From contig CATQJL010000305.1 of assembly GCA_958299035.1 (NCBI GenBank), forward strand, positions 70,586,792 to 70,650,791: 64,000 nucleotides of DNA. Direction: 5' to 3'. Made by a program: the position numbers and the translations under genes. Positions 1-11,133 of this stretch are shown here, piece by piece. This DNA is from Cylicocyclus nassatus. Taxonomy: Eukaryota; Nematoda; Chromadorea; Rhabditida; Strongylidae. The notes under the pieces are model-generated. The model was not told the origin of the DNA. It searched no databases and saw only the letters and a list, made by a program, of their open reading frames with translations. Within the stretch, counting starts at the first letter, position 1, and each line of letters begins with the position of its first letter.

Positions 1-838
1 TCAATTTGCTGTTCATTCGCAGTGCTTCTATTCTTGTTTTTGGGAGAAAAAGGGCCTTTGCGTCGTGGCTAATGAACTAGACCATATTGTATAGGGTAGA
101 ATAACGTTTGTTTTACAACACTTTGATATTTATTGTGCAATAGCTCGCATACGCGGCTTCGCCAGGCTTTATCAATACACCATAATAATAATTACCATTC
201 TCTAACTTTGCAACAACGTAACGGCGATTCATAACATGCAAAGACTGGGCGCTGTTGCGTCCGACCAACGTAGCTCATGCACTGGAGAGACAGTCTGTGG
301 TAAGAGAAACGAAGGAGTGCTTGACCAGAGAGACGCCGATGCGTCCGCAGTCTTTGCGTGCGATGAATCTTCTATGCCATCCCTAATCCACTCTTACATG
401 CTAATTTTCTTCCACCATGTTTTCTCAGTCAGCGGCTCATTTATCCCATTGTACCAACCAGCCCCTTAGGCCAAACTCTGCCAAAACTGATAGAGATAAA
501 TGCAATGATTATTCTTTACTACAAATGTTGCTTTCATTATCACTATGTAAACCTCTCTACCAACTCCCAGGTCCGTAGCTCGAGCTTCGCAAAAAATGAT
601 GAAGTGATAAAGTAATGGGTATTCTCAAAACCACACCATAGTAATCAACATGTCCATTCAACCTTTGTGTCAGTTCCCCGTCCCATAGCTCTAAGTTTGT
701 AAGAAAACGACAGAATCAGTCAAATTAAGAGTCTCATCACAAACAGTTAACATATTCGTCATCAGCTTGCCCATTTATCTCCCTGAGTCAAACATTATTC
801 CCATAGCTCTACGAAGGCCAATAATTCTAAAAAGCGAT
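1..838. other. No recognisable gene or element
   Basis: A+T-rich sequence with short open stretches only and no splice-bounded coding exon, inverted repeat or known element end that I could support. It may be intergenic, or intron of a gene lying to the left. Confidence 0.5.
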
Positions 839-1070
839 GTTAGTATGTGAGTATGCCAAACGAAATTGGTAGATGTTTATTGTTAGTGACGGCCTGACGT
901 TTCGACTCGTATCAGGTACTCCATATTGGTGGCACCCAAAGACGACCACATTTAGCATCCATCTACGGCAGCGGCGAAGGAGGCTTTCGAAGAAGAAGAA
1001 CTAGTCGAAACGTCAGGTGCCACTAACGGCAAACATTTACTAATTCGCGGTGGCCTACTCGCATACTAAC
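839..1070. mobile_element. Palindromic MITE, about 230 bp
   Basis: The two ends are imperfect inverted copies: the left arm begins GTTAGTATGTGAGTATGCC and the right arm ends in GGCCTACTCGCATACTAAC. Both arms carry a TTTCGACT / AGTCGAAA core in matching position. There is no coding capacity. The element class and target duplication are unclear, so this is called only from its fold-back structure. Confidence 0.65.
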
Positions 1071-1453
1071 TACTACTAACAACGCTAAGGTTGACGAAGA
1101 AAGCTTGGAAGTTACTTACCAAAACGTAATAGTAGTTTACTCGTAATCAACATGCTCATTCACCCTTGTGCGGAGCCCTAACGCTATGGCTCATAGTTTG
1201 CAGGAAAATCAGTTACAAAGAAGTAGTCTATGAAACCCGCCTGGAAACGAAGTGTATGCGTGCGAAGTTTAGTCCGCGTTCCGGAAATAACGTTTTTGAT
1301 TTGGAACCTGCGGACACATACGTACAACAGACAGACATTCGGTGTAAAAGATCAGAGTCGTTTGTTGCCCACGCCCATTTATTCTCAGTACTAAAAAATT
1401 TGTGACTCAAGTCATTCCATGAATGCAATTAACAAGTAACTTGCAGCTCAGAC
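1071..1453. other. No recognisable feature
   Basis: Nothing beyond short chance reading frames on both strands. Confidence 0.5.
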
Positions 1454-1990
1454 AATCAAAGTCTCTGGTGAGGCGGCGATAAATAGCAGTTTTTTAGTGA
1501 ACGGGCGACGATTCTGCGAAATTTGCAGTGAGCGGGCGGCGATGGTGCAAAAATGGCAGTGAGCGGGCAGCGACAGGCTATCAGCAGGCATCCATAATCT
1601 TGCACGAGTCAAAAAAAACCGCTGAGCGCGCACGACGACGCAGCGACTCTGTCAAGCTGGCAGCGAACGGGAAATAATGGGGATGCGAATGCAAGATTTC
1701 GTGAGCGAGCCGCATAAATGCTATAAGACTTTTGCCTTAATTTATAACGCTGTATTGTGGTTGCCAACTAAAAACCATATCGTTCCCTCTCGAGACGCTG
1801 TTGATGCATACTAGAAACGTTAGATGCGCAGGCGAGCAAGATTGGCAGTTAAAACTTGCGTAGTTCCTTGGCTTTATTGTTGCCTCATCTTCGTTTGATG
1901 TATTATAATGTTATAAAAGTTTTAAGCAATATCATTCGGGCATACTCTCTTTGCTTGTCCTTCTAGGCTACAGTTGCACTGTTTTATTTA
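1454..1990 (+). repeat. Dispersed repeat, copy 1 (inverted copy at 10.1-10.7 kb)
   Basis: This stretch contains tandem-like units of the form gcggcgat..gcagtgagcggg. It matches the reverse complement of 10,131-10,722 over its whole length, including the shared block near CAGTGAGCGGGC and the later block around GATGTGCAGGC/GATGCGCAGGC. The similarity continues to the GCAAAGAGAGTA segment near 1,950. The two copies are clearly diverged. No transposon family is recognised. Confidence 0.6.
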
Positions 1991-2304
1991 CTGTTTTATG
2001 TACTGTCTATCTCATCAATCCAAAGCATTGCAAGCGGATTTTGCAACAACCACCAGCAAGTTCTAAATTCTTTATCTATAATTACTTCATTTCTTAGTTA
2101 AAGCAAGCGCCCATCTTTAAAAATTTCCTACTGTTTTTTCCTCTTGTCGAGTAGTGTTGCGTTGTAGTACATTTCTTACAGTTTGTTATTCTAGTTTACA
2201 GGGCTTAGGGGGAGGGTACTTTCCGCGGAAAATCTTCTTCGTGTGCTCGCATGTATTCAATTGCAATATCTTATCGTTTTCAATTGTTGATAACGTGTTT
2301 TCAG
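1991..2304. other. No recognisable feature
   Basis: A+T-rich stretch leading to the candidate splice acceptor at 2,304. Nothing else is supported. Confidence 0.4.
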
Positions 2305-2375
2305 ACAGTCTGGTACATGTGGCGCCTAGGAGGAAGTTCAAATACGAAGACGCAGGTGCAAAGAAAGCTAGAAGT
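2305..2375 (+). CDS. Candidate internal exon of an unknown plus-strand gene
   Basis: A 71-base open segment lies between a nematode-like acceptor (GTGTTTTCAG ending at 2,304) and a near-consensus donor (GTAAGTT from 2,376). After two phase bases it reads SLVHVAPRRKFKYEDAGAKK followed by ARS. The peptide is basic with no stop and no recognised domain. A basic, low-complexity peptide of this kind could also arise by chance. No neighbouring exon joins it convincingly, so the gene, if real, is undefined. What is seen is the pair of splice signals and the open frame; coding is inferred. Confidence 0.3.
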
Positions 2376-2740
2376 GTAAGTTCGCACATGACCGCTTCAG
2401 TTGATTATAGTAACGATAAAGTTTAAAGGTGTTTTATGCGAGGCTGGATGAGATCTACTCGTGATCACGTGCGCGATAGAAGGCCAGAGGAACGAATTTG
2501 CAGTCAGCAAAAGAGGCAAAATGCTCACTTGCTTAAGACAGGCGCAGGATTTTGGAGAAGTCCGGGTAGCAGGTTAGTTTGTCATGATATAAGATATCTG
2601 GGTAAAAGATTATAATAGTCTAATCAAAGCTATATATTACAGCAATGTTCGGTCACTCTCAATGCGCTCAACTTCCACCATATAGCATTTTTTTATGTAA
2701 TTCAATGCGACTTTCATGCATACGCAATTACGCAATCATA
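2376..2740. other. No recognisable feature
   Basis: Noncoding-looking A+T-rich sequence up to the TA target of the next element. Confidence 0.4.
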
Positions 2741-4001
2741 TTAGGTCGTTCCGAAAGTAATGTCGCTTTTTTTTAAATCAACGGCACATCTCGTGGAACA
2801 AAGACGAGTAAGGGGTTCTGGTAGCATTTGATGCAACATTTTATACCCCTTGCTAATATTTACATGACTTATAATAAGCGGCTTAATCTGAAGTTGTGTG
2901 GAGTTTGTCCGTTACGAAATTACAGTGAGGAATGATTTACGATACTAAACATCATGTGAGGATAAGATAGCGAGTATGGTTCATTTTTAATTACGGCTCA
3001 CTTTGCAATAAACCGAACAATGATTTGAGAGACAAGCTCTCAGAAAGTGAGTTTACCACGGTTCACGATGCCAGTGCGAACCTCTGCGAAGCAGAGGTAA
3101 GCACTGGTATTTACATAATCACTGCACAAAATCTAATAACCTTTCGAAAAATTATCGAAATCTGCGACTCATGCTTTTTGAGAACTCCAAGTTTCACAAT
3201 TTTTCTAAATTTTCATAAAAACTCTCGGAAAGAATCCAAGTAATGGATGGATAGAGCAAACCCTACAGAAAACAGCAACTTTTTTCTACTTTCCAGAGCA
3301 CGTCATAATTGTCTAGATTTTTTGATGGAACCACCGAATTTCAGCAGACTCGTCTCAGACACAAATACATCAAACACCAATAAATCTTCGGATTTTGGAA
3401 CTTACACAGATGGATTATGGTTTGGCAATAATTTTACAAACAAAATGAGTATTCAACGCTTCAGATTGGCAACTTTCGAAAACTCCGGGTACAGCGTGGG
3501 GCGCCCTGGAAAACTTGAATTATGGTGGTTTTATCCCGAAAAACTTGATGAGGAAACAAAAAACTACCATTAGAAAGAGGAGAAAAAGCTGCGTCGAATG
3601 ACACCCGAGTTGCTGCCGGTTGTTGCTCCATGAGGTTTGAGTTGACCAAATATGGATTTCGATGGCATTGAAAAATTGATTCCAGAAACTCTAAGAAGCA
3701 AGCTAAGGAAAAGAAAAAATTATTCTATATCCTAAAATTTGCCCTATCTACCTATCTGTACTTCTTCGGAGATTAGGCACAAAAATTTAGGAAAGTAGCC
3801 GAACTTGAGCATGGCAAAAAGCATGAGTCGCAGATTATGGTAATTTTTCGAGAGCTCATTAGATATCATGCAATGAGTTTGTAACCATCAAAAAGAGGAT
3901 AAAATGCTGCATCGAATGCTCTTAAAATCTCACAAAAATCTTGATTCCATGAACTGTGGCGTTTATTTGAAAAAAGCGACATTACTTTCGGAACGACCTG
4001 A
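2741..4001. mobile_element. Mariner-type nonautonomous element with a nested Helitron-like insert
   Basis: The element starts TTAGGTCGTTCCGAAAG right after a TA (2,739-2,740). It ends in the inverted copy CTTTCGGAACGACCTGA followed by TA (4,002-4,003), with terminal inverted repeats of about 30 bp. TA duplication and the TTAGGT start are typical of mariner-related elements. The interior has only short frames and no DD(D/E) transposase motifs. Its left half is interrupted by the short Helitron-like copy at 2,863-3,107, so it was present before that insertion. Confidence 0.8.
2863..3107 (+). mobile_element. Helitron-like short copy
   Basis: This starts near CATGACTTATAATAAG. It ends in a hairpin (CTCTGC GAA GCAGAG stem-loop) followed by GCACTGG and then T, which fits the CTRR|T 3' end of Helitrons. 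It is closely similar to 21,717-21,965. There is no coding capacity. The class is inferred from the 3' hairpin and terminal tetranucleotide, not from a Rep/helicase. Confidence 0.6.
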
Positions 4002-4454
4002 TATTTCACTTATAACATAAGTCAAGTCTGTCTACCTCGCTCAACGTTGAACGAATAGCTACCTTCCGCATAGAAGTAATCTTGATACATTGTGCATGAT
4101 CGCTTTTCACACAAATCTTCCCAGTAAACAGTTTGAAGAGCGCTTTTTGGTGAGATTTATTGCTGTTAAGAAACAGCTTCATCAAAAAGACTTCACACGA
4201 AAATCGCATAAAAAGGCCTTTTGTTTGTACCGTATACCATACTTTTTGAAAAGCAACTGAATGCATTTCTTGGCATCTTTACCTTGCAAAAAGCGTGAAC
4301 ACATCAACGGTCGGGTTGGCAAAAAATTCCCTGTTAGTGTTTTCAATTTGTGCTATGTCACCGCGATCAAGCAAAACCTGCGAACGCACCCAGAAAAAGG
4401 GAGCCAGTTTTGATATTTCTCAAAAACTGGCGAAGCTAAAAAGGCGAAAATTAC
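4002..4454. other. No recognisable feature
   Basis: Short frames only. No element ends or exon signals could be supported. Confidence 0.4.
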
Positions 4455-6714
4455 AATGATACGTACAAGGGAGGCATGCAAGTGGTACCCGGGCAGCCGA
4501 CTGCTGCCAGAGCTGCCGGCAAAGCTGCGCAAATGGTACAGTAATTACGCTCGTTGTCTAAAACTCTCACCAAGAGGTTTCCCCGCACCTCGTCGCACTA
4601 AGATGCGAAACCAGCCTCAGGAAAGCGTGATATCCTCTATATCTATGTCATTATGAACAGAAAAATTTCACGTTTTTTGAGAATTATGCAGATAAACAAA
4701 GGTGAAGAGGAAGGTTTTTCTGGAGGAAAATGATCACAAAATCAAATCACTTCAAAAACCCAAAGGAAACAGAAGCTGAAAAAATTCGAAATTCTCAAAT
4801 TTCTGAAGATTTTTTCCTCTCTTTTACGTCGAAAAATGGACGAGAACAATTAGAAGAAAATGTCATGGATATAACGTTAAGAAAACTGTGGCAAATGATT
4901 ATTTCATACATAGTGGTGTTAAGCGAGATAAGGCAATGCAGGTCAATCAAACTGAGCGGGTTAATGAATGATAGCGTAATATCCTCAATATCTATATCAT
5001 GAACAGCAGAGAAAAGCCATATTTCATTGAGAACCATACAGTCGAATACAAAACTACACCGAAAAATTTCTAAAAAATCACAGACATTTACAAAAATAAC
5101 GAATAGGAAATCGAACAGTTTTTTTCTGCTACAAATATGAGATCAAAGTACAATAAATATTCATTGACACTGCACTGTAGTTCTAGGGATCCTTTGTCCA
5201 ATGAAAATTTCTTAAAAATCGAATTCCCTTCAAATGAGCACTTCAGAATCCGAAATTCCATTTTGTTGAAGGATTACGAGAGGTGGTTTGTTTAATTTTG
5301 AACTTTTATTATTTGTAAAAAGTTGTGAATTTCAATTTTTCTTCTTTATTTTTTTTATTTTCTCAAAATCAGCAAATGTGGCATATTTTTATATTTTATT
5401 ATTGACTTTTATTTTACTCAATTTGATTGACCTACTTTGCTTTACTTAGCTCGCTTAACACCACTATATTTTTCTTACCGTTATATCCATGACATTTTCC
5501 TGTAATTGTTCTCGTCCGTTTTGTAAAATGAGGTGAAAATCTTTAGAAATCTGAAAAATTTTTGAACTTGTAGCTTCTGTTAGCTTTGAGATTTGAACTG
5601 ATTTAAATTTGCGATCATCTTCCTCTGAAAATCTTTCCTCTGTTTACCTTTGTTTATTTGCATGTTCTGCTGTTCAAACTAATATAGTCTAAACGCAATA
5701 AAAACTGCTGTAACCATCAAGTCAGTGGCTATAAAATAGATACTTTTGCGTGACTGTATCTATCACAAAAAAGATTTTCTGGCCTGATGTTTACCAACAA
5801 CTTTTTTCAAAAGCCTTTACTTTGAGAGAGCATAACTTATGTTCAAATGAAGTGGGATAAAGCAGATTTCGATCATCGTGTAGGCAAAGGTCTCTTGAGC
5901 AGTAAAACCAAGCTTGAAATCTACTGAAAAAATTTGGAAAAAAATATCGCGAAAAATTCGAAAGTACTCACTTTTTTCTGGCATTTCGTCGGGTTCAAAT
6001 ATTGGTCATTTTTGGAGTTAATTCATTTATCTCCACTGGAAAGTGGAAAAATTTTAGCGCTTTTCTACCATCAAATGAACTATATTTACTCTTGCTGAAT
6101 AGTGCAAAAGACCTGCAATCGCCTTTTGCTTTAAAGTTTCATTTGACAAGGGCCGCGACGATCATTGAAGTTTGCAATCGAATTTCTCGGCTCAGAATCG
6201 TATTTTGTTCAAGAAGCATTTTATAGCACAAATTTTCATAATCCTTATGCATACTTTTTATAATCAATCCGCCTATTCCTCATGGATTTAGGTCGAAAAG
6301 AGTGAAAAGCAAACATTTTGGGATTTAGTCTCTTTCATTTAGTTCAGAACTTTGGAATGAACGGGGATGTACGAAAGCGAAGGACCAAATAAGAAACTAG
6401 AAAAAACGCTCTTTCAGGCAGCATAAAAAGTTTTTTAAAAAAATGATTACATCTCAAATACCAGCTCTTGAAAGAAGAGGTGAAAAAAACGTGCATTAAT
6501 TATGAATAAACCTAATAGATATCGAGGATATCACGCTTTCCTTGGCCTGATATCGCACTCCAGAGCGACGAGGTGCGAGAAAACCCCTCGGCAAGAAATT
6601 TAGCCGACGAGCGTAACTACTGTACTATGTGCAGCGGCTTTGCCGGCAACTCTGGCGGCTGTCTGCGGTAGCAGTCGGCTGCCTGGGTACCATTTACTAC
6701 GCGCCTTACGTACA
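4455..6714. mobile_element. Large fold-back element, right arm split by an insertion
   Basis: The segment 4,455-5,030 returns as an inverted copy in two pieces, 5,430-5,680 and 6,515-6,714. Landmarks are TGGTACCC.GGCAGCCGACTG near 4,485, whose inverse is near 6,690, and ATAAACAAAGGT near 4,695, whose inverse is near 5,655. The gap 5,680-6,515 has no counterpart in the left arm and is therefore an insertion of about 820 bp. The left arm also holds a local direct repeat: the phrase GATATCCTC..ATATCTAT occurs near 4,630 and 4,980. No transposase is visible. Confidence 0.65.
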
Positions 6715-7284
6715 AAATCCTGTAGTATAGAATGACTTGGATAAAACGGCCCATCACTGTTCAAAATGAGAGTACGATAAACGAAAACAAGAGGATTTCT
6801 CAGTTTTTGGTCGAGAAAAAATACAGCAACTGTAAATATGAATGTCTTGTGTGAATAGAACAGACGTGTGCGATTGGAAGTTGCGCCCCTTGGGCTAATT
6901 TTTAGAGTGGAAACCTTTGGGCTAATTTTTAACTTCAGGTGGACAAACTCGGCTTCGAAACATCACTACCCGTTTGTAGCTTCCTTAGCTCTGTCAAACA
7001 GTGCCCCACATGCGTTTTTGGAGCTCGCTTGGTTGCTGTGCCATTGCAAGCGAATAAAACGCAACATTGTTTTCTTGACAACCTAATTTCTAACAAAACA
7101 TAAAAAATACCCTTCAAGCTCTTTCAAGTTGTAGTCAGCTTGAGAGAAGCAAGTACAAAAGAGTGACGCTTACATAGCTCCTACTAAACACTAACACTAC
7201 AGTCTAATGCATTTCTATGCTACCTCCTAAATTTATGTAATCTGATCCGCGATTCCATATACATCACCGCACTGATTCTTTGTT
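6715..7284. other. No recognisable feature
   Basis: Noncoding-looking spacer between two palindromic elements. Confidence 0.4.
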
Positions 7285-8231
7285 GTAGGTTGTCCGGAAA
7301 TTAATGTCCGTTTTGAATTTCAACCGCAATAACTCATACATTCTTCATTCCTGAATAGGCTTCAAGATACCATTCGATAGAGCAAAGCAAGCTCTACAAA
7401 TTGGCGTTTTGCTTTAGCGACAGCTTTGTTCCACCTCCAGTTTTGAGCCAAAAACTAGAAAGATTCAAATGCCCGAAAAATCGAGAAAAATCATAACTCA
7501 GTTCAAAAGGATCCTACAAAAATTCTAACTTGCTCACGTAACCACTATCCACATGAGACGTATATGTATGCCGTTGCCGTATTTTTTCCTCTGTTAGAAA
7601 TCAAAAAATCGAAAATTTCCGTGCTTTTGCCAAAGTGATGCTGTGTCGTCCTTACATAAGTAGATGTATACTACAAACCTGTAGAAGTGCAAATGTAAAT
7701 TTCCAGCTCTCTACAAGCTTTAGTTCTCGAGAATTTTGAATTTTAGCTTGGACTGCCTGATAATGAAAGCTATATTCGACATTTATCGAGAACTAAAGCT
7801 TGTAGAGAGCTGGAAATTTACGTTTGCACTTCTACGGGTTTGTAGTATACATCTACTTATGTGGGGACGACACAGCATCACTTTGGCAAAAGCACGGAAA
7901 TTTTCGATTATTTGATTTCTAACAGAGGAAAAAATACAACAACGGCGTACATATATGTCTTATATGGATAGCGGTTACGTGAGCAAGTTAGAATTTTTGT
8001 AGGATCCTTTTGAACTGAGTTTTGATTTTTCTCGATTTTTCGGGCATTTGAATCTTTCTAGTTTTCGGCTCGAAACTGGAGATGGAACAAAGCTGTCACT
8101 AAAGCAAAACGCCAATTTGTAGAGCTTGCTTTGCTCTATCGAAAGATTTCTTGAAGCCTATTTAGAAATGAGAGTTGTACGAATTATTGCTTTTGAAAAC
8201 GAAAACGGACATTAATTTCCGGACAACCTAA
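7285..8231. mobile_element. Long near-perfect palindromic mariner-type MITE
   Basis: The ends are GTAGGTTGTCCGGAAATT and its inverse AATTTCCGGACAACCTAA, followed by TA. The arms of about 430 bp pair almost throughout, for example CATCACTTTGGCAAAAGCAC near 7,875 against GTGCTTTTGCCAAAGTGATG near 7,622. The centre is near 7,750. The left terminal bases have drifted from TTAGG to GTAGG. The transcript would form a long hairpin. There is no protein-coding content. Confidence 0.85.
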
Positions 8232-9101
8232 TATTATCTATTTCAACGCATATCCAGTGCCTTTCACTGATTCTCTGTTATAGCATCATCTCATTGCACA
8301 TTAAATGCCTCTAATATAATTCAAACTTTGCTGGTGCTCATCTATTCTTAGTGATAACTGCATTAATGCCTTTTGATCTAAAGCATACGATGCTCTTGGA
8401 TAAATCATGCATATGTATATGTTGCCATTCGCATACCTATCTTAATGTAGATTTGGTATACACTTGTGATCAAAATTTGCCATAGCATTTCTTTCGTCCG
8501 CCCCATATCTATACCTCCAAGTGCCGTAACTTCTATTCCACTGTTAATTGTTATCGTTATAGTGAATAAGTACGACAATTATAGCGTTGTAGTGTTAGCA
8601 TAAAACAAAACTCAAACGATGGAGGTTTTCAGCCGGCGGCAACAAAGCCACCGCCAAACCCCGCCAAAAGCTCCGTGCCTTATAGCGCCACTTTCTCGTC
8701 GCGCTGGAGTCCTTCTAGCAATCCATTTGCTTATCTTTATTACCTGAATAGTTTTTCGTTATGCTGAATGTTGCATGCATCAATATCCCTTCTGGAAAAC
8801 AGAAAGCATTTTGAAAGAAAAATCTTATATTCTAAAGCTCCAGCGTTCTGAGTTCCATGCCGTATAATAATCCGCAAGTATTTTCACTACGCTTCACTAT
8901 TAACATATTGAACAGGAGCGAGAAGTTGCACAAGCCGCATTCCTCCCTTACCATGATCACTTAATGATCGCCAGCGGATAAAAATCTTCCTTCAAAATTA
9001 TTTATTTTCTTCAAAGTCAAAGAAAACATTCGAAATGTACTGATCACCTAATCCAAAGGTGGTAAGCATGTTTCTGATGAAAAGAATGAGTTATTGAAGC
9101 A
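8232..9101. other. No recognisable feature
   Basis: A+T-rich sequence with no element ends, no exon-like frame and no palindrome that I could support. Confidence 0.4.
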
Positions 9102-9735
9102 CCAATGCGTCACCTCTGCTTCGCAGAGGCTCGGGCTTATCTAGGCCCTATACTCATTCTCGCATAATGATGGCATTGGAACTCACCCAGCAATGCTGAT
9201 TATCACGAACAGAATATAAAATTACTCATTCCTAAAGCAATTTTATGTTAAATCGGTGACTTCGCGTGGATGAGACTTTTTGCACGAAAACAAACGCAAA
9301 TTTTTATAGGTTTTTGATTTTCCCATGGTCTTGACATTGCAATAAGAACAGCAGTCATTGTGAGCTACATCTTTGTGCAAAAATCTCGTCAAATGCTCTG
9401 GTACAACCTTGGCAAGTTGACCATTTACGAAACCAATACTTTTGGCGCCGTTTTTGTAAAGTAATGGACTTTTGATCACTCTCTTGCGCCTAAGTTCATG
9501 GCTTGCACATCTACTTGGCACATCCACGACTCTGCAAAAAAGTGGAATTACGGACCCAGATTTGCGGTTCAAATGCAAAGCGGTTACATTTGAGGCGCAG
9601 TTTCTGAGGAATCTACTCAACGTGTTCTGCTCGTGTTTTTGCATGTTGGACTTTCGAGCGGGTACCATGCGCTGTGCAAAATTTGAGCCCGGGAGGTTGG
9701 CTGGGACGTGCTCTACGAATTTCGTAACAGACACA

Positions 9736-9820
<85 letters not shown>

Positions 9821-9824
9821 CATA
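9102..9824 (-). mobile_element. Helitron-like long copy, minus strand
   Basis: Read on the minus strand, the copy ends in the hairpin CCTCTGCGAAGCAGAGG followed by GACGCATTGG|T. Its body matches the copies at 12,141-12,789 and 55,480-56,172 (for example the segment around GTGAGCTACAT). The 5' part has turned into a long CA/GT run, and the usual 5' start (TC..CTTATAATAACGGGC) is missing. Long apparent reading frames here come from the dinucleotide run and are not genes. Confidence 0.65.
9738..9818. repeat. (CA)n microsatellite, about 40 units
   Basis: An uninterrupted CA run within the 5' part of the Helitron-like copy. Other copies of the family have only a short (GT)n tract at the same position, so this is an expansion of an element-borne tract. 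Confidence 0.98.
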
Positions 9825-10130
9825 ATTCCCGTCCGCACGTTCCACAAATAAGAAAGGCAGATTTGAAATCAGCGTTTTATGCTCTTCAATATGGTATACA
9901 TCCAATCTAAAAAAGCGACTTCGACTAAACATGAACTTGTTACTGTAACAAGGTTCAGACAAAAATCGACTGAGAGCCTGAGCAAGGGATTTTGTAAACG
10001 CTATCAAATTCGATCAAGTGCTCGGTTAATAGGGCAGTTATTTGACATCGGAACTTACGGCGTTTACGAAATACGCTCGAGACCCGCTTTGAGATGATGG
10101 TATACCAAAGAACGTAACGTTTTTGTATTT
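9825..10130. other. No recognisable feature
   Basis: Spacer between the CA run and the dispersed repeat. Nothing is supported. Confidence 0.4.
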
Positions 10131-10722
10131 TACAGGCACAAGGCAAAGAGAGTAATGCCAAGTTAAGAGTTGCTTGGAACATATTAGATTGCAGAATTGC
10201 TATTAAAGATGAGGCAACGTTAAACGTAAATATATATAAAAACCGCATATACGTTATAGAGAGAGGAATGATACTTAATTCCAATCCACCGTTTCGTTCG
10301 TATTTTGCCTGCACATCTAGCCAACGCGCATCAACAGGGTTTCGCAAAAGCAACGATGACTACTCTAGCGGACAACGACAGGGGATAAAGCTGTCAGCCA
10401 TATTATAGCGTTACGAATCAAGCAAAAGCGTTACGAATCAATCATAGCATTAAGCGACCCGCTCGAAAAAAACCTTGCGAACCTCTCCATTGTTTTTCGG
10501 TCTCTGCCAGATTGACGGTATCGCTGCCTCGTCGTCGCCTTTTGGCTGCTTTTGTAGTAATAAAGGCCCTCTGCAGTTACTTTCCGAATCATGGAAGATT
10601 ATGGTTGCCCGCTGATAGCCCGTCGCTGGTCGCTCACTGCCATTTTTGCAGCATCGTCGTCCGCTCACTGAAAGTGCTATTTATCGCCACCTCACCATAA
10701 CCTTTAATTGTCTGACGCATCA
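10131..10722 (-). repeat. Dispersed repeat, copy 2 (inverted relative to 1,454-1,990)
   Basis: The reverse complement matches 1,454-1,990, including GGCGGCGATAAAT.GCA, the CAGTGAGCG blocks, and the GCAAAGAGAGTA segment. This copy keeps a plus-strand open frame from 10,136 to about 10,408 that the other copy does not. Confidence 0.6.
10136..10225 (+). CDS. Exon-like open segment inside a dispersed repeat
   Basis: Thirty codons lie between an acceptor (GTATTTTACAG ending at 10,135) and a GTAAAT donor. The peptide begins AQGKESNAKLRVAWNILDCR, followed by IAIKDEATLN, and the frame stays open for about 60 further codons if unspliced. No domain is recognised. The diverged inverted copy at 1.9 kb does not keep this frame. 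This could be a captured exon or a chance frame in a repeat. Confidence 0.22.
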
Positions 10723-10851
10723 TGCGTTACAAGCTAGTTTTGAGGCAAACCTGTGAATACCTCGCCATAGTCTCGCGAGATAATCGACCTGTCACAGCAT
10801 TGTCTCTCTGTGACGACGGGAGGTTTACGACGGGCCCTTATTTACTCTTAC
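10723..10851. other. No recognisable feature
   Basis: Short spacer. If the aminopeptidase transcript continues leftward this is intron. Confidence 0.4.
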
Positions 10852-10903
10852 ATGAGCTAATTCAACCATAGTCCAGATTTCCGCAGTTGCTTTGACGGCT
10901 TCG
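10852..10903 (-). CDS. Very tentative downstream exon of the M1 aminopeptidase
   Basis: On the minus strand, 52 bases lie between an acceptor (AACCATAG) and a donor (GTAAGAG) and encode EAVKATAEIWTMVELAH. This vaguely recalls the 'A..DLW.....' stretch well downstream of the M1 active site. Against it, the roughly 90 residues that should sit between the NEG exon and this stretch are absent from the 147-base gap. Either the gene is internally deleted or this is chance. Confidence 0.15.
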
Positions 10904-11049
10904 CTATGGTTAAGATGTAAATGTGAAGTCATTTAGCAATCAAAGAACATAAGATGCGTTAGAAAGTGTTCAGGAAGTACTGTTGGTTGCGGAAGTGTTA
11001 GCAAACATTGACTCACAATCGAGATTCCTTTCTTGGCAAAACTAAGCAC

Positions 11050-11133
11050 TTGAAAGTTTTCAAAGTATGCAGCGAAACCTTCATTGAGCCAAAGTTCTTC
11101 CCACCAGCTCAGCGTTACCAAATTACCAAACCA
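11050..11133 (-). CDS. M1 aminopeptidase exon: WFGN...LWLNEGFA, third zinc ligand
   Basis: Twenty-eight codons follow a TTTTCAG acceptor. The exon starts [20 protein letters not shown] and then reads AAYFENFQ. The preceding exon ends HELAHQ, so the joined HELAHQ|WFGN restores the M1 signature. The E of NEG falls 18 residues after the second zinc histidine. [11 protein letters not shown] is the family's most recognisable block. Phase is 0 at both ends. The donor GTGCTT is weak, so the 3' boundary is less certain. No following exon was found. Confidence 0.88.

Noticed and set aside
9243..10007. Long minus-strand reading frame of about 254 codons, with overlapping long frames on the other strand
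   Set aside because: Its length comes from the CA/GT run, which has no stops in several frames; the rest matches a Helitron-like repeat with frames not kept in other copies.
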